A stretch of 64,000 nucleotides of DNA from Acidobacteriota bacterium (GTDB lineage Bacteria > Acidobacteriota > G020349885). Under the pieces are notes generated by a model that was not told where the DNA came from, did not search any database, and saw nothing but the letters and a program-made list of their open reading frames with translations. This document shows, one piece after another, positions 51,322 through 59,490 of this stretch. Where the stretch lies: positions 1,972,339-2,036,338 of the forward strand of contig CP070701.1 of the NCBI GenBank assembly GCA_020349885.1. Direction: 5' to 3'. Numbering within the stretch: position 1 is the stretch's first letter; each line of letters starts with the position of its first letter. A program made the position numbers and the translations under genes.

Positions 51322-54099
51322 CTACCGATACACAGCTACCATGGCGTAGACAATCCAGACGACCATGATAAAGCCCACGGCAAGGGCCGCCCAGGCAAAC
51401 CCTCGAATGGTCCGCACCACGACGGAGGGCAGGGGCTCCACCAGGTATTTCTCCAGCTCCCCGCTCTCGACCAGCGCCCGGTGCTCGTCAGGCCGTTCGT
51501 CCTCGAATTCCTCGAGAGGCATCCGCCCCGTGAAAACCGTGATGTCCATGGGGAATTTTTCGGGGCGAAGGTGGGTATTAAAAAAGTGGACGGTGAAAAT
51601 GAAGCCGGTGGCGAGCAACGCCTCGTCGCTGTGGATGATGGTGGCAACGTTGATGAGCCACCCCGGAAGCAGAAGCGTGAAAAGCTCCGGCATCCAAAGT
51701 ATGAGGCCCGTCGAGCCGATGATGGCGATGCCCCAGAACACGGCGAAGTAGTCGAATTTTTCCCAGTAGGTCCACCGTCCGTAGCTGGGACGCTCGCCCC
51801 GCCCGACAAACCACTTGAGGGAGCCCCAGGCTTCCCGGACGTCTCGCAACGTGGGAATCATGGTGTCGGGGCCGAAAAGCAGGGCGCGCCACGAGCCGTA
51901 ATACTTCCGTTTGTTCTTTACCAGGTCCGCCAAGTGCACGAAGAAAACGCCGAACATCACAACCGCGGCCAAGCGGTGGATGTAGCCCGCGGACTCGAAA
52001 CCTCCCAAAACATTGGACAGCAACAAGGCCCAGTTCGTGTATGAGAATTTGAGCGTCATGCCGGTAAGCGCCAAGCTCAGGAAGCTCGCAACCATAAGGA
52101 CGTGCAGGATGCTGTTGAGCCGCGTGAAGCGGCGAAACTGTCTTTCTTCCTGAATCTTCGCGTGCTTGCGCTTGCGGCGCATCTCGATGGCGCGCGGAAA
52201 CCAAAGCAGCGTATGAAACCATCCCACGGTAAACACGCCGACGAGAAGGCCCGTCATGCCCCAGAACGTGAAAAAGAGCCAGGGATACTTGTCGGGGTCG
52301 TGGTGCGTCGCATGCGTGAGATAGCCGGCGAAGCGCCGCGTCGCCCCGGGGTGGCATTTCTGGCATGTGGCGACGACGTTCTGACGGCTAAGGAGCGAGC
52401 GGGGATTTTCAATGGGCAGGATGTCGTGGGAGCCGTGGCAGTCGTAGCACTTGGCGGTTTTTACATACCCCAGCTGGGAGACTTTCCCGTGGTACGTTTC
52501 GAAATATGTTTCGGCAATTTCGAGATGACAGTTCCCGCAGGTCTTCATGATCTCGAGCTTGAAGCCGGCAATATCGATTCGACGAATAGTGTGGGCGGTG
52601 TGGCAGGTGTCGCACACCGGGAGCTCCTTTTCCGTCCGCGACACCTTGGGTGAATGAATGCTGGCGACGAATTGTTCGTAGATGCCGTTGTGGCACCGAG
52701 CGCAGGTCTTGGCGATGTTTTGACGGGCAATGGAGGAGCGCGGATCGGTATGGGGCAGCTCGTGGTGCGCCGTGTGGCACGAGGTGCATGTCGCCGTTAC
52801 CACGAGGCCGCTCTGCAGGAGCCCCTTCCCATGGATGCTCTCCGTGTAGTGTTTGATAATCTCGTGCTGCTCCCCGGCGTAGCGAACGGCGGCTTTCTCA
52901 CCCTCGCGGTGGCACAGAGCGCAGAGGGCGGGAATGTTGGTCGGGAAAATGGGCGATTCCGGATCATACTTTCCCAGCGCGCCGTGCTCGCTGTGGCAGT
53001 CGGCGCACAGGGGAGCGTTCGGGTCGTCCTTCGCGGCAAGCGACCCATGCACGCTCTCCGTGTACTCCTGCACCACCTCGGCGTGGCAAACGGAGCAGTC
53101 CACCTTCGGAATCACGGTCTCGCAGGCGCGAACCCTATCTGGGCTGCACCCCGTATGGCACTGGGCGCAGGTGACCTTGGAATGCATGGAGCCGGCAAGC
53201 TCGCGCTTGTCCGCATAGAGCTTCACGGTTTCGCCGTCGCGCGTGGCCGTCAGGGTTTCGTCGTCGTGGCAGCTAAGGCAGTCGCGGTCGGCCATGCCCT
53301 GGTCGTAGAACACCTTGCGCGCCTTGTGGGGCTCGTGGCAGTCCACGCAGGCCGGCACGCGATGGGGCTCCTTTTCCCACAGCTCTCCCTCAACGATTTT
53401 CCGATGCACGTCCTCGATAAGCTCATGGCAGCGGGCGCAGGTCTTGGCGATGTTTTGACGGGCAATGGACGACCGGGGATCGGTGTGAGGAAGGATATCG
53501 TGCGCCGTATGGCACGAAGTGCACACCGCGGTAACGGAAAGGCCGCGATGGAACAGGCCCTCGCCGTGAATGCTCTGGGAGTAGTGCTCGAGAATCTTTT
53601 CCTGCGGTATGTCATGCGTGATGGTAACGGGGGAGCCCTCGCGGTGGCAGCGCCCGCAGAGAAAGGGAACCTTCATGGTCACCACGGCCGATTCGGGATC
53701 GGAAGTCGGAAGAATTTCGTGGCTGCCATGGCAGTCCTGGCAGAGGGGGGCAAGGGGGTCGCCCCGGGCGGCGGCCCGCCCGTGCAGGCTGACGTCGTAC
53801 TTCTCCTGCAGTTCCTCGTGGCATGGGCTGCAGTCCGCGCGCTCGAGGGAAACTTCGTGGGGGAATTCGGCGCCGTCGAGGTCCGCGTGGCAGAAGATGC
53901 AGTCGAGGCCGCCGTGAACGGATGCGGAAAATTTCTCTTCGTCCACGAAAAGCCGCACCACCTGTCCCCGCCGCTGGACGCTCAAATCGGGGTCGGAGTG
54001 GCACATTAAGCAGGTGTCATTATCTTGTGCGTGCGCGGGAGATGAGAGAAGGGCTCCTCCCGTTACCAAAATTACAACGCACAGATAAAAGCTTCTCAT
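51322..54099 (-). CDS. 19-haem c/b-type cytochrome fusion protein
   Basis: The protein has 925 residues. A signal peptide (ending AHA) precedes 19 CxxCH motifs within the first ~570 residues, followed by a membrane domain with about five helices and histidines typical of b-type, formate dehydrogenase gamma/b561-like subunits (LNSILHVLMVASFLSLALTGM, YIHRLAAVVMFGVFFVHLADLV, IIHSDEALLATGFIFTVHFFNTHL). This architecture resembles Geobacter CbcL, an inner-membrane quinone oxidoreductase. Haems 4-7 and 12-15 are an internal duplication: both end PHTDPRSSIARQNIAKTCARCH. GAGGAAAGAGG precedes the ATG. Confidence 0.93.
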   Translation of the reverse strand: MRSFYLCVVILVTGGALLSSPAHAQDNDTCLMCHSDPDLSVQRRGQVVRLFVDEEKFSASVHGGLDCIFCHADLDGAEFPHEVSLERADCSPCHEELQEKYDVSLHGRAAARGDPLAPLCQDCHGSHEILPTSDPESAVVTMKVPFLCGRCHREGSPVTITHDIPQEKILEHYSQSIHGEGLFHRGLSVTAVCTSCHTAHDILPHTDPRSSIARQNIAKTCARCHELIEDVHRKIVEGELWEKEPHRVPACVDCHEPHKARKVFYDQGMADRDCLSCHDDETLTATRDGETVKLYADKRELAGSMHSKVTCAQCHTGCSPDRVRACETVIPKVDCSVCHAEVVQEYTESVHGSLAAKDDPNAPLCADCHSEHGALGKYDPESPIFPTNIPALCALCHREGEKAAVRYAGEQHEIIKHYTESIHGKGLLQSGLVVTATCTSCHTAHHELPHTDPRSSIARQNIAKTCARCHNGIYEQFVASIHSPKVSRTEKELPVCDTCHTAHTIRRIDIAGFKLEIMKTCGNCHLEIAETYFETYHGKVSQLGYVKTAKCYDCHGSHDILPIENPRSLLSRQNVVATCQKCHPGATRRFAGYLTHATHHDPDKYPWLFFTFWGMTGLLVGVFTVGWFHTLLWFPRAIEMRRKRKHAKIQEERQFRRFTRLNSILHVLMVASFLSLALTGMTLKFSYTNWALLLSNVLGGFESAGYIHRLAAVVMFGVFFVHLADLVKNKRKYYGSWRALLFGPDTMIPTLRDVREAWGSLKWFVGRGERPSYGRWTYWEKFDYFAVFWGIAIIGSTGLILWMPELFTLLLPGWLINVATIIHSDEALLATGFIFTVHFFNTHLRPEKFPMDITVFTGRMPLEEFEDERPDEHRALVESGELEKYLVEPLPSVVVRTIRGFAWAALAVGFIMVVWIVYAMVAVYR

Positions 54100-54145
54100 C
54101 CTCTTTCCTCGTTCCTTGTTTGTTACGCAGAACCGCTGCGTATTC

Positions 54146-56140
54146 CTATTCGGAAGGTCCTCGGTCGCCCCGCGCGCCGGTTCCTTCGGGCGGAGGGGCG
54201 CTTTCCCCCCGAATCTTCTCCCACTCGCGGGCGTGCTCTTCCTCCATCTGCTCGTGCGTGGCCTTGCCGGTGAGCCACACCATGGACATTGGAGCGACGT
54301 GGGGATTCACCATCACGCCGTAAAGATGCCAAAGGATGATAGCAAACGTGGCCAAAATCGCCTCGTAGTAGTGCACCGTGTGAGCAACATCGATTACCCA
54401 TTTAGGCCCGAAATGCAGCGTCTGGTTATCAAACCACAGCATAAGGCCCGTGAGAATCATAACCACGGAGCCCCAGAGGAGGGCAAAGTATTCCACTTTT
54501 TCCTGGTAAGCAAAGCGTCCGTACGCAGGTTCTTCGTGCGACCAGTGCATCTGATAGCGCAAGTTCCCCAAAGCATCGCGCACATCCTGCAGGCGCGGCC
54601 ACATCTCGCGCCATTGCCCGCGCCCGCGTCTTGCAAAAAGCAAATATCCTATATGGTAGAGGCAAACGGCAATGAAGACCACCGCGGCGACACGGTGGGA
54701 GATACTGCGCAGCCAGACGTTGACTTCCTGTGCCACAAAGGGAATGCCCCAGTCGAGGCGAAGGGCGAAGCCGCTCACCACGAGCACGATGAACGATGCC
54801 ATTAAGAGCCAGTGCTGGAAGCGCTCGTTCAGGGTAAAGCGCAAGTGGAGATACTCCTCTGGAATTTTTCCGTACATGCGGCGCATCTTCCCCGTAAAGT
54901 CGATGAGGTTGTGCGCGGCCATAAACGCGAGCGTCCCGGCGATGAGCCAAATATAAATTATGCGCACCCAATACACCACCAGGGCGCCGAATGTCTCGGT
55001 CTCGTCGCCGTGAATTGTTCCCAAAGGGAAAGTTTCCCCCGCCCCTGGATGGCAGGCGCCGCAGGTCTCAGCAAGGTGCGAAGAATGAACCATGGACTCG
55101 GGGTCGGTGGAAGGCTTGATGTTGTGCGCCCCGTGGCAGGAATCGCACTTTGCCACAGTGGTGTCGCCGTAGCGATCGGCGAGGCCGTGGAAGCTGTCGA
55201 AGTAGGTGCTTACCTTCCGGCCCGGAAGTCCATAGCGCCGCACAAGGCGCTCCGCCCCATGGCATGCGGCGCAGGTTTGAGAGACCGCCTCGATGGAAAC
55301 GGGCGAGAGGGGGTCTTCGTGGCGGCGGATGCCGTGCTCGCTGTGGCAGTCCGTGCAGGTCGGGGCGTCGCGGATGCCCGCCGCGAGTGCCTGCCCGTGG
55401 ATGCTTTCCGCGTATTCCTGTTCGACGTCCCCGTGGCACAGGCCGCACGTCGAAGGAACATTTTGGGGGTGGACGGGCGACCGGGGATCCCCCGCGGCGA
55501 GAACGCTGTGGCTTTCGTGACAGGTGGCGCATGAAGGCGCCATGTCAAGGCTCTCCTCAAGAAGGAGCCGTCCATGCACCGAGAGGGCGTACTCCTCAAA
55601 GGGGCGGATGCGTGCGATGCCGCCTCGTCTCAGAAACTCTTCGGAAGCGTGGCAGCGTGCGCACGTCCTCGGCAGGTGGATGGGATGAACGCGCGATTCG
55701 GCATCATCCGTCGGAAGAATGTCATGCGTCCCGTGGCAGTCGGTGCACGTGGCCACGAGGATATCGCCCGAGCGCCGCAGAGCCGCATGGACGGAAAGTT
55801 CGTATTCCTCCTGCGCCGTGTCGTGGCAGGCGGCGCACGCCTGGGGCTCGCCGGGCGGGGTCGGCGCTACCTCATGCGGGAAGTCGGTTATCCCCTCGTG
55901 GCAATCCGTGCACGAGAAGCCGCCGTGCACGGAGGCCGCGTAGGCCTCCGCGTCAACGTAGGCGTCCCCCGCGTCGGAGTCGCCATGGCAAGAAAGGCAC
56001 GCGTCCTCGGCGCAAAGGAAAGGGGAGGCTAAAAGCGCTACGAGGGCCGCAAAGAAAACGATGACTACACGGCGCGCACACCCGGCAGGTTGCGTACAGT
56101 CGTTACTTCTTCTCTCCGCCTTAAAGTCTCCATGATTCAA
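54146..56140 (-). CDS. 11-haem c/b-type cytochrome fusion protein
   Basis: The protein has 664 residues. Start is TTG at 56140 with AGAGG six bases upstream. A signal (VVIVFFAALVALLASPFLCAEDA) precedes 11 CxxCH motifs up to residue ~375 and a five-helix b-type domain with the same arrangement as the 19-haem paralogue 47 bp downstream (FQHWLLMASFIVLVVSGF, ISHRVAAVVFIAVCLYHIGYL, VHYYEAILATFAIILWHLYG). C-terminus is a charged cytoplasmic tail. The two paralogues probably exchange electrons with the quinone pool and different periplasmic partners. Confidence 0.93.
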   Translation of the reverse strand: MNHGDFKAERRSNDCTQPAGCARRVVIVFFAALVALLASPFLCAEDACLSCHGDSDAGDAYVDAEAYAASVHGGFSCTDCHEGITDFPHEVAPTPPGEPQACAACHDTAQEEYELSVHAALRRSGDILVATCTDCHGTHDILPTDDAESRVHPIHLPRTCARCHASEEFLRRGGIARIRPFEEYALSVHGRLLLEESLDMAPSCATCHESHSVLAAGDPRSPVHPQNVPSTCGLCHGDVEQEYAESIHGQALAAGIRDAPTCTDCHSEHGIRRHEDPLSPVSIEAVSQTCAACHGAERLVRRYGLPGRKVSTYFDSFHGLADRYGDTTVAKCDSCHGAHNIKPSTDPESMVHSSHLAETCGACHPGAGETFPLGTIHGDETETFGALVVYWVRIIYIWLIAGTLAFMAAHNLIDFTGKMRRMYGKIPEEYLHLRFTLNERFQHWLLMASFIVLVVSGFALRLDWGIPFVAQEVNVWLRSISHRVAAVVFIAVCLYHIGYLLFARRGRGQWREMWPRLQDVRDALGNLRYQMHWSHEEPAYGRFAYQEKVEYFALLWGSVVMILTGLMLWFDNQTLHFGPKWVIDVAHTVHYYEAILATFAIILWHLYGVMVNPHVAPMSMVWLTGKATHEQMEEEHAREWEKIRGESAPPPEGTGARGDRGPSE

Positions 56141-56198
56141 GGCACACCTCTATTTCGCAAGCTGATACCTTGCTGCGGGAATCCGAAGCGTGATGATT

Positions 56199-56660
56199 CT
56201 ATTCCGTCTTGTGTTCGTGAACCTTCCCTACTTTTGCCGCGAAATCAAATTCCTTGTAGGTCGGGCTTTTCGGATTGTGGCACGTCTTGCACAACGCCTC
56301 GTCGGGCATCTTGAGGCCCGCCGCCTTGGCCTTCTCCGGGTCCTTCATCACCGACATGCTCTTATACTCGCTTCCCGGGCCGTGGCAGGACTCGCACTGG
56401 ACGCCGTCAAAGCCTTCCGCCATGCGATGGCACGAAAGACAATCTTCTTTTTCTTTCTCCTCGGGCTTGAGCGATTCCATGGCCTTGGCATGGTCGGTCT
56501 CGAGCCACGAGTTGTACTGCACCTTGTGGCACATCTTGCCGCACTTTTCGGCGCCTATGTTTGTCGGGGCAGCCCCCTCTTCTCCCTCGGCGAACACCCC
56601 CACAAGCAGGAAGCACGCCGCCAGGGAAACCACTGCGAGCGTTGCAAAGTTCCTATACAT
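56199..56660 (-). CDS. Small tetrahaem cytochrome (cytochrome c554 type)
   Basis: A 153-residue protein with signal FATLAVVSLAACFLLVGVFA. Haem motifs are a CX3CH variant (CGKMCH) followed by CLSCH, CESCH and CKTCH; the series AEKCGKMCHKVQYNSWLETDHAKA, CLSCHRMAEGFDGVQCESCHGPG is characteristic of the cytochrome c554 family, whose first haem often uses a spaced motif. Likely a soluble periplasmic electron carrier. GGAGG lies nine bases before the ATG. First gene of the four-gene unit running to 49850. Confidence 0.93.
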   Translation of the reverse strand: MYRNFATLAVVSLAACFLLVGVFAEGEEGAAPTNIGAEKCGKMCHKVQYNSWLETDHAKAMESLKPEEKEKEDCLSCHRMAEGFDGVQCESCHGPGSEYKSMSVMKDPEKAKAAGLKMPDEALCKTCHNPKSPTYKEFDFAAKVGKVHEHKTE

Positions 56661-56724
56661 ACGTAACCTCCGTTTCTTGGTTTTTCGGTCTGAAAAAAAG
56701 CGCTTGTTCCTTTTTCTTCATCGC

Positions 56725-56753
56725 AGTATACACCATTTCTCTGTTCATTTCAA
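56725..56753 (-). promoter_or_regulatory. Sigma-70 promoter of the cytochrome/b fusion operon
   Basis: Minus strand TTGAAA, 17 bp, TATACT. Start near 56718 gives a leader of about 58 nt with a good ribosome site. Confidence 0.7.
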
Positions 56754-57010
56754 TATAAAAAGTTATCTATGCATTAAAAACTTTTTCCTTGCTCCTTGAC
56801 GGAAATCCTGTTGACACGCGGTCCGAGTATCCCCGGTTCAAGCCCGACCTCGCCGCAGCCACGCCGGCCTTTACCCGCCATCCGCGCAAGAATCTCGAGG
56901 CGGGACTCCGCCGGTGGTACGAGAAACGGGACGACAACCGGGCAACCCCTCTCATTAGCTCCTCACGAAATCAGGCTCGTTGAAAAGGCCGTAAAAAATC
57001 CTAAAAAACC

Positions 57011-57040
57011 TTGACAATCGACAAAAAGGTATTATTATAC
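57011..57040 (+). promoter_or_regulatory. Sigma-70 promoter of the Rrf2 gene
   Basis: TTGACA, then an AT-rich -10 read either as ATTATA at 17 bp or TTATAC at 18 bp. Start near 57047. Confidence 0.65.
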
Positions 57041-57076
57041 ATTTTGGGGGTACGTATAAGTGTTTCCTTCTACGCA

Positions 57077-57101
57077 GTGTAAGTGTATGAAGTGTAAGTG
57101 C
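57077..57101 (+). promoter_or_regulatory. Direct-repeat operator candidate in the Rrf2 leader
   Basis: AGTGTAAGTG occurs twice with 15-bp spacing just downstream of the Rrf2 promoter; a third TAAGTG lies at about 57056. Repeats placed so could bind the Rrf2 protein itself. Confidence 0.4.
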
Positions 57102-57161
57102 GTTGTCGAGGGCCCGAATGACCCCTCCCTGCAGGAGAAGGAAGCGGTGCGAGGATAAACC

Positions 57162-57650
57162 ATGCTCTACTCAAAAACGTGCGAATACGCCATCCGGGCG
57201 CTGACCTGCTTGGCTTCAAAGCCGCAGGGAGACTACATGACCATCAAGGATATTGCCCAGGAAGAAGGGCTGCCGCCCTACTTTCTCTCAAAAATCCTGC
57301 AAATCTTGGCGCGTCACAAAATCCTCGACTCGGCCAAGGGCCCGACGGGCGGTTTCGCGCTGGCGCGTCCCAAGAAAGAGATATTCTTGAGTGAGATCGT
57401 GTTTTCCATAGAGGGCGAGGACGTGTACGAGCGCTGCGCCGTGGGTTTTTTGGAATGCAACGACGAGACTCCGTGCCCGATGCACGAGATATGGACTTGC
57501 GTGAGGGATCAAATTCTGGAGTATTTGAAAATCACCTCTCTCGCACAGCTCGCGGAGGCCGTGCACTACAAGCGCGAGAAACTTGCGGAGAAACAAGGCA
57601 AAGAACCGGCCGAAGGGCCGCGCAAGATAGCGCAAGCCCCACGGCCATAG
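57162..57650 (+). CDS. Rrf2-family regulator with probable Fe-S cluster
   Basis: A 162-residue winged-helix protein beginning MLYSKTCEYAIRALTCLA with the family motif IKDIAQEEGLPPYFLSKILQILARHKILDSAKGPTGGFALARP. Three cysteines in RCAVGFLECNDETPCPMHEIW (spacing C-x6-C-x5-C) fit a cluster-binding loop like IscR or NsrR, so it may sense iron-sulphur status, oxygen or nitric oxide. The C-terminal tail is Lys- and Pro-rich. It is divergent from the cytochrome/b operon, a likely target. A sigma-70 promoter and repeats lie upstream. Confidence 0.9.
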   Translation: MLYSKTCEYAIRALTCLASKPQGDYMTIKDIAQEEGLPPYFLSKILQILARHKILDSAKGPTGGFALARPKKEIFLSEIVFSIEGEDVYERCAVGFLECNDETPCPMHEIWTCVRDQILEYLKITSLAQLAEAVHYKREKLAEKQGKEPAEGPRKIAQAPRP

Positions 57651-57709
57651 ACTCGATGCGATAGCACAAGATTGATTTTTCTATCCGGCTTCTCTCCTCC
57701 CTTGTTCAG

Positions 57710-57746
57710 GCGGGCGGTTTCCTTTCGGAGCCGCCCGCTTGGTTTT
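57710..57746 (+). terminator. Intrinsic terminator after the Rrf2 gene
   Basis: An 8-bp GC stem GCGGGCGG/CCGCCCGC with a 13-base loop followed by TTGGTTTT. It separates Rrf2 from pyrR. Confidence 0.6.
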
Positions 57747-57794
57747 GCTCCGAGCCAGGCCCACAAAACTGGGGCTTTTCGGCCGCACGAACGG

Positions 57795-57823
57795 TTGACA
57801 ACCCCCCGGCCCTGCGGTATGCT
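57795..57823 (+). promoter_or_regulatory. Sigma-70 promoter of pyrRB
   Basis: TTGACA, 17 bp, TATGCT. The start point is predicted about nine bases before the pyrR ATG. Confidence 0.65.
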
Positions 57824-57838
57824 CCTAGAGCGCACCTC

Positions 57839-58399
57839 ATGACAAAAGCCAAGCGCGAGTTGATGGACGCCAAAGCGATGGACGAGGCGCTCCATGGAAT
57901 CGCTGGCGCATTTCTAAAGCGGCACCAAGAATCGCTTCCCCTCTGCGCCCTTTTGGGCATTCGCACGCGCGGCGTCTTCCTGGCAGAGCGCCTTCAGGCC
58001 AAAATCCAGGAAACCTCGGGCCGACGTCTCCCCCTGGGCATTCTGGACATCACGCTCTACCGCGACGATCTCACCATGATCGGGCCGAACCCTATCGTCA
58101 AGAGCACCGAAATTCAATTTTCCCTCGACGACAAGTTCATACTGCTCGTGGACGACGTGCTTTTTACTGGGCGCACCATCCGCGCCGCCCTCGACGAGCT
58201 TGTGGACTTCGGACGCCCCAAGCGGATCGAGCTCGCAGTGCTCATCGACCGCGGACACCGGGAGCTTCCCATCGCCGCGGACTACGCGGGCCTCAGGCTC
58301 GAAACCGCGCCCGGAGACAACGTTCACGTGATGTGCCGCGAGCTTGAGGGCGAGGACCGCGTTGTGCTCGAAGCGACGGCACAGGAGAAGAAGCGTTGA
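57839..58399 (+). CDS. pyrR: PyrR bifunctional pyrimidine regulator/uracil phosphoribosyltransferase
   Basis: The 186-residue protein carries the PRPP-binding loop [21 protein letters not shown], the [13 protein letters not shown] segment and DITLYRDDL. PyrR proteins bind pyr leader RNA or act as uracil phosphoribosyltransferase. Here the predicted mRNA has almost no leader, so attenuation of its own transcript looks unlikely. The stop overlaps the pyrB TTG start (TTGA). No Shine-Dalgarno is visible before the ATG. Confidence 0.93.
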   Translation: MTKAKRELMDAKAMDEALHGIAGAFLKRHQESLPLCALLGIRTRGVFLAERLQAKIQETSGRRLPLGILDITLYRDDLTMIGPNPIVKSTEIQFSLDDKFILLVDDVLFTGRTIRAALDELVDFGRPKRIELAVLIDRGHRELPIAADYAGLRLETAPGDNVHVMCRELEGEDRVVLEATAQEKKR

Positions 58400-59355
58400 A
58401 CGGCGCGGCGGAACGGGAAAAAACTTTTCGCCACCGACACCTGCTCGGCACCAAGGGACTTTCGCCCGAAGACATCTCGCTTCTGCTCGACACCGCCGAA
58501 GCGCTCAAGGAGGTGTCCACGCGCCCCATCAAGAAGGTGCCGGCGCTCCGCGGGAAGCTCGTGGTGAACCTTTTCTTCGAGCCCTCGACGCGCACGCGCT
58601 CCAGTTTCGAGATCGCCCAAAAGCGCCTCATGGCGGACTCGCTGAGCTTTACGGCGTCCAGCTCGAGCACCTCCAAGGGCGAAACGCTTCTTGACACGGC
58701 GCGCAACCTCGAGGCCATGGCGCCCGACCTCATCGTCGTCCGCCACGCGGCGGCCGGCGTGCCCCACATGCTCGCGCAGCGCTTGAAGTCGTCCATCGTG
58801 AACGCGGGCGACGGCGCGCACGAGCATCCCACGCAGGCGCTCCTCGACGCCCTCACCATCCGCGAGCGCAAGGGTACGTTGGAGGGCCTTCGCGTCGCCA
58901 TCGTGGGCGACATCGCCCACTCGCGCGTCGTCCGCTCGAACGTGCACCTGCTGCGCGCGATGGGCGCCCGCGTAACGCTCTGCGGCCCGCCCACGCTCAT
59001 GCCCGTAGCCGTCGAGGTGCTCGGGACGAACGTCACCCACCGCATCGAGGAGGCCCTCGACGGGGCGGACGTCGTCATGATGCTCCGCATACAGATGGAG
59101 CGCCAGAATCGGAAAACCTTCCCGACGGCAAGGGAGTATTTCAACCTCTTCGGGCTCACGGAGGAGCGGCTGCGCCTCGCCCGGAAGGACGTCATCATCC
59201 TGCACCCGGGGCCCCTAAACCGGGGCGTCGAGATCGCGCCCGAGGTGGCCGACGGCCCCTACTCGGTCATCCTTGAGCAGGTCGCAAACGGCGTCGCCGT
59301 CCGCATGGCGGTGCTGTACCTGCTGGTGGGTGGAAGTGGAAAGGAGGAAGGCTAA
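58396..59355 (+). CDS. pyrB: Aspartate carbamoyltransferase catalytic subunit PyrB
   Basis: The enzyme condenses carbamoyl phosphate and aspartate, the committed step of pyrimidine synthesis. The 319-residue protein has the carbamoyl-phosphate motif [13 protein letters not shown], the [18 protein letters not shown] segment, and RIQMERQ followed by the late [11 protein letters not shown]. Start is TTG overlapping the pyrR stop; GGAGAAGAAG precedes it. No pyrI or pyrC follows. Confidence 0.95.
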   Translation: MNGAAEREKTFRHRHLLGTKGLSPEDISLLLDTAEALKEVSTRPIKKVPALRGKLVVNLFFEPSTRTRSSFEIAQKRLMADSLSFTASSSSTSKGETLLDTARNLEAMAPDLIVVRHAAAGVPHMLAQRLKSSIVNAGDGAHEHPTQALLDALTIRERKGTLEGLRVAIVGDIAHSRVVRSNVHLLRAMGARVTLCGPPTLMPVAVEVLGTNVTHRIEEALDGADVVMMLRIQMERQNRKTFPTAREYFNLFGLTEERLRLARKDVIILHPGPLNRGVEIAPEVADGPYSVILEQVANGVAVRMAVLYLLVGGSGKEEG

Positions 59356-59490
59356 GAAAACCTCCTCCCGCTTCCTTCATTCTTCACTTCCTCTCCAACG
59401 ACTACCCAGCCCGGCAGGCTCTCTTGGCAAAAGAGGGCGGCCGCGCATTCGTACGTTTCCGGCTCGACAAGACAGCTTTTTAAAGGTATC

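Larger units (their letters stand above)
56661..57161. other. Divergent intergenic region between the cytochrome operon and the Rrf2 gene
   Basis: This 501-bp region holds a minus-strand sigma-70 promoter for the cytochrome operon and a plus-strand promoter for the Rrf2 gene. A GC-richer centre (56790-56990) has short frames on both strands (for instance a 64-codon one on plus with KPDLAAATPAF) without ribosome sites or recognisable similarity; I do not call a gene. Confidence 0.5.

Noticed and set aside
22903-56660. Many matches to the sigma-54 -24 element (TGGCAC) across the cytochrome genes
   Set aside because: They come from the reverse complement of Cys-His codons in coding DNA and lack the -12 partner; only intergenic sites with both halves were kept.
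56767-56983. Small overlapping frames in the Rrf2-cytochrome intergenic region
   Set aside because: No ribosome site, no recognisable motif, and frames on both strands of similar length.
57651-57838. PyrR-binding attenuator before pyrR
   Set aside because: The only terminator-like hairpin lies upstream of the pyrR promoter, and the predicted leader is under 15 nt.
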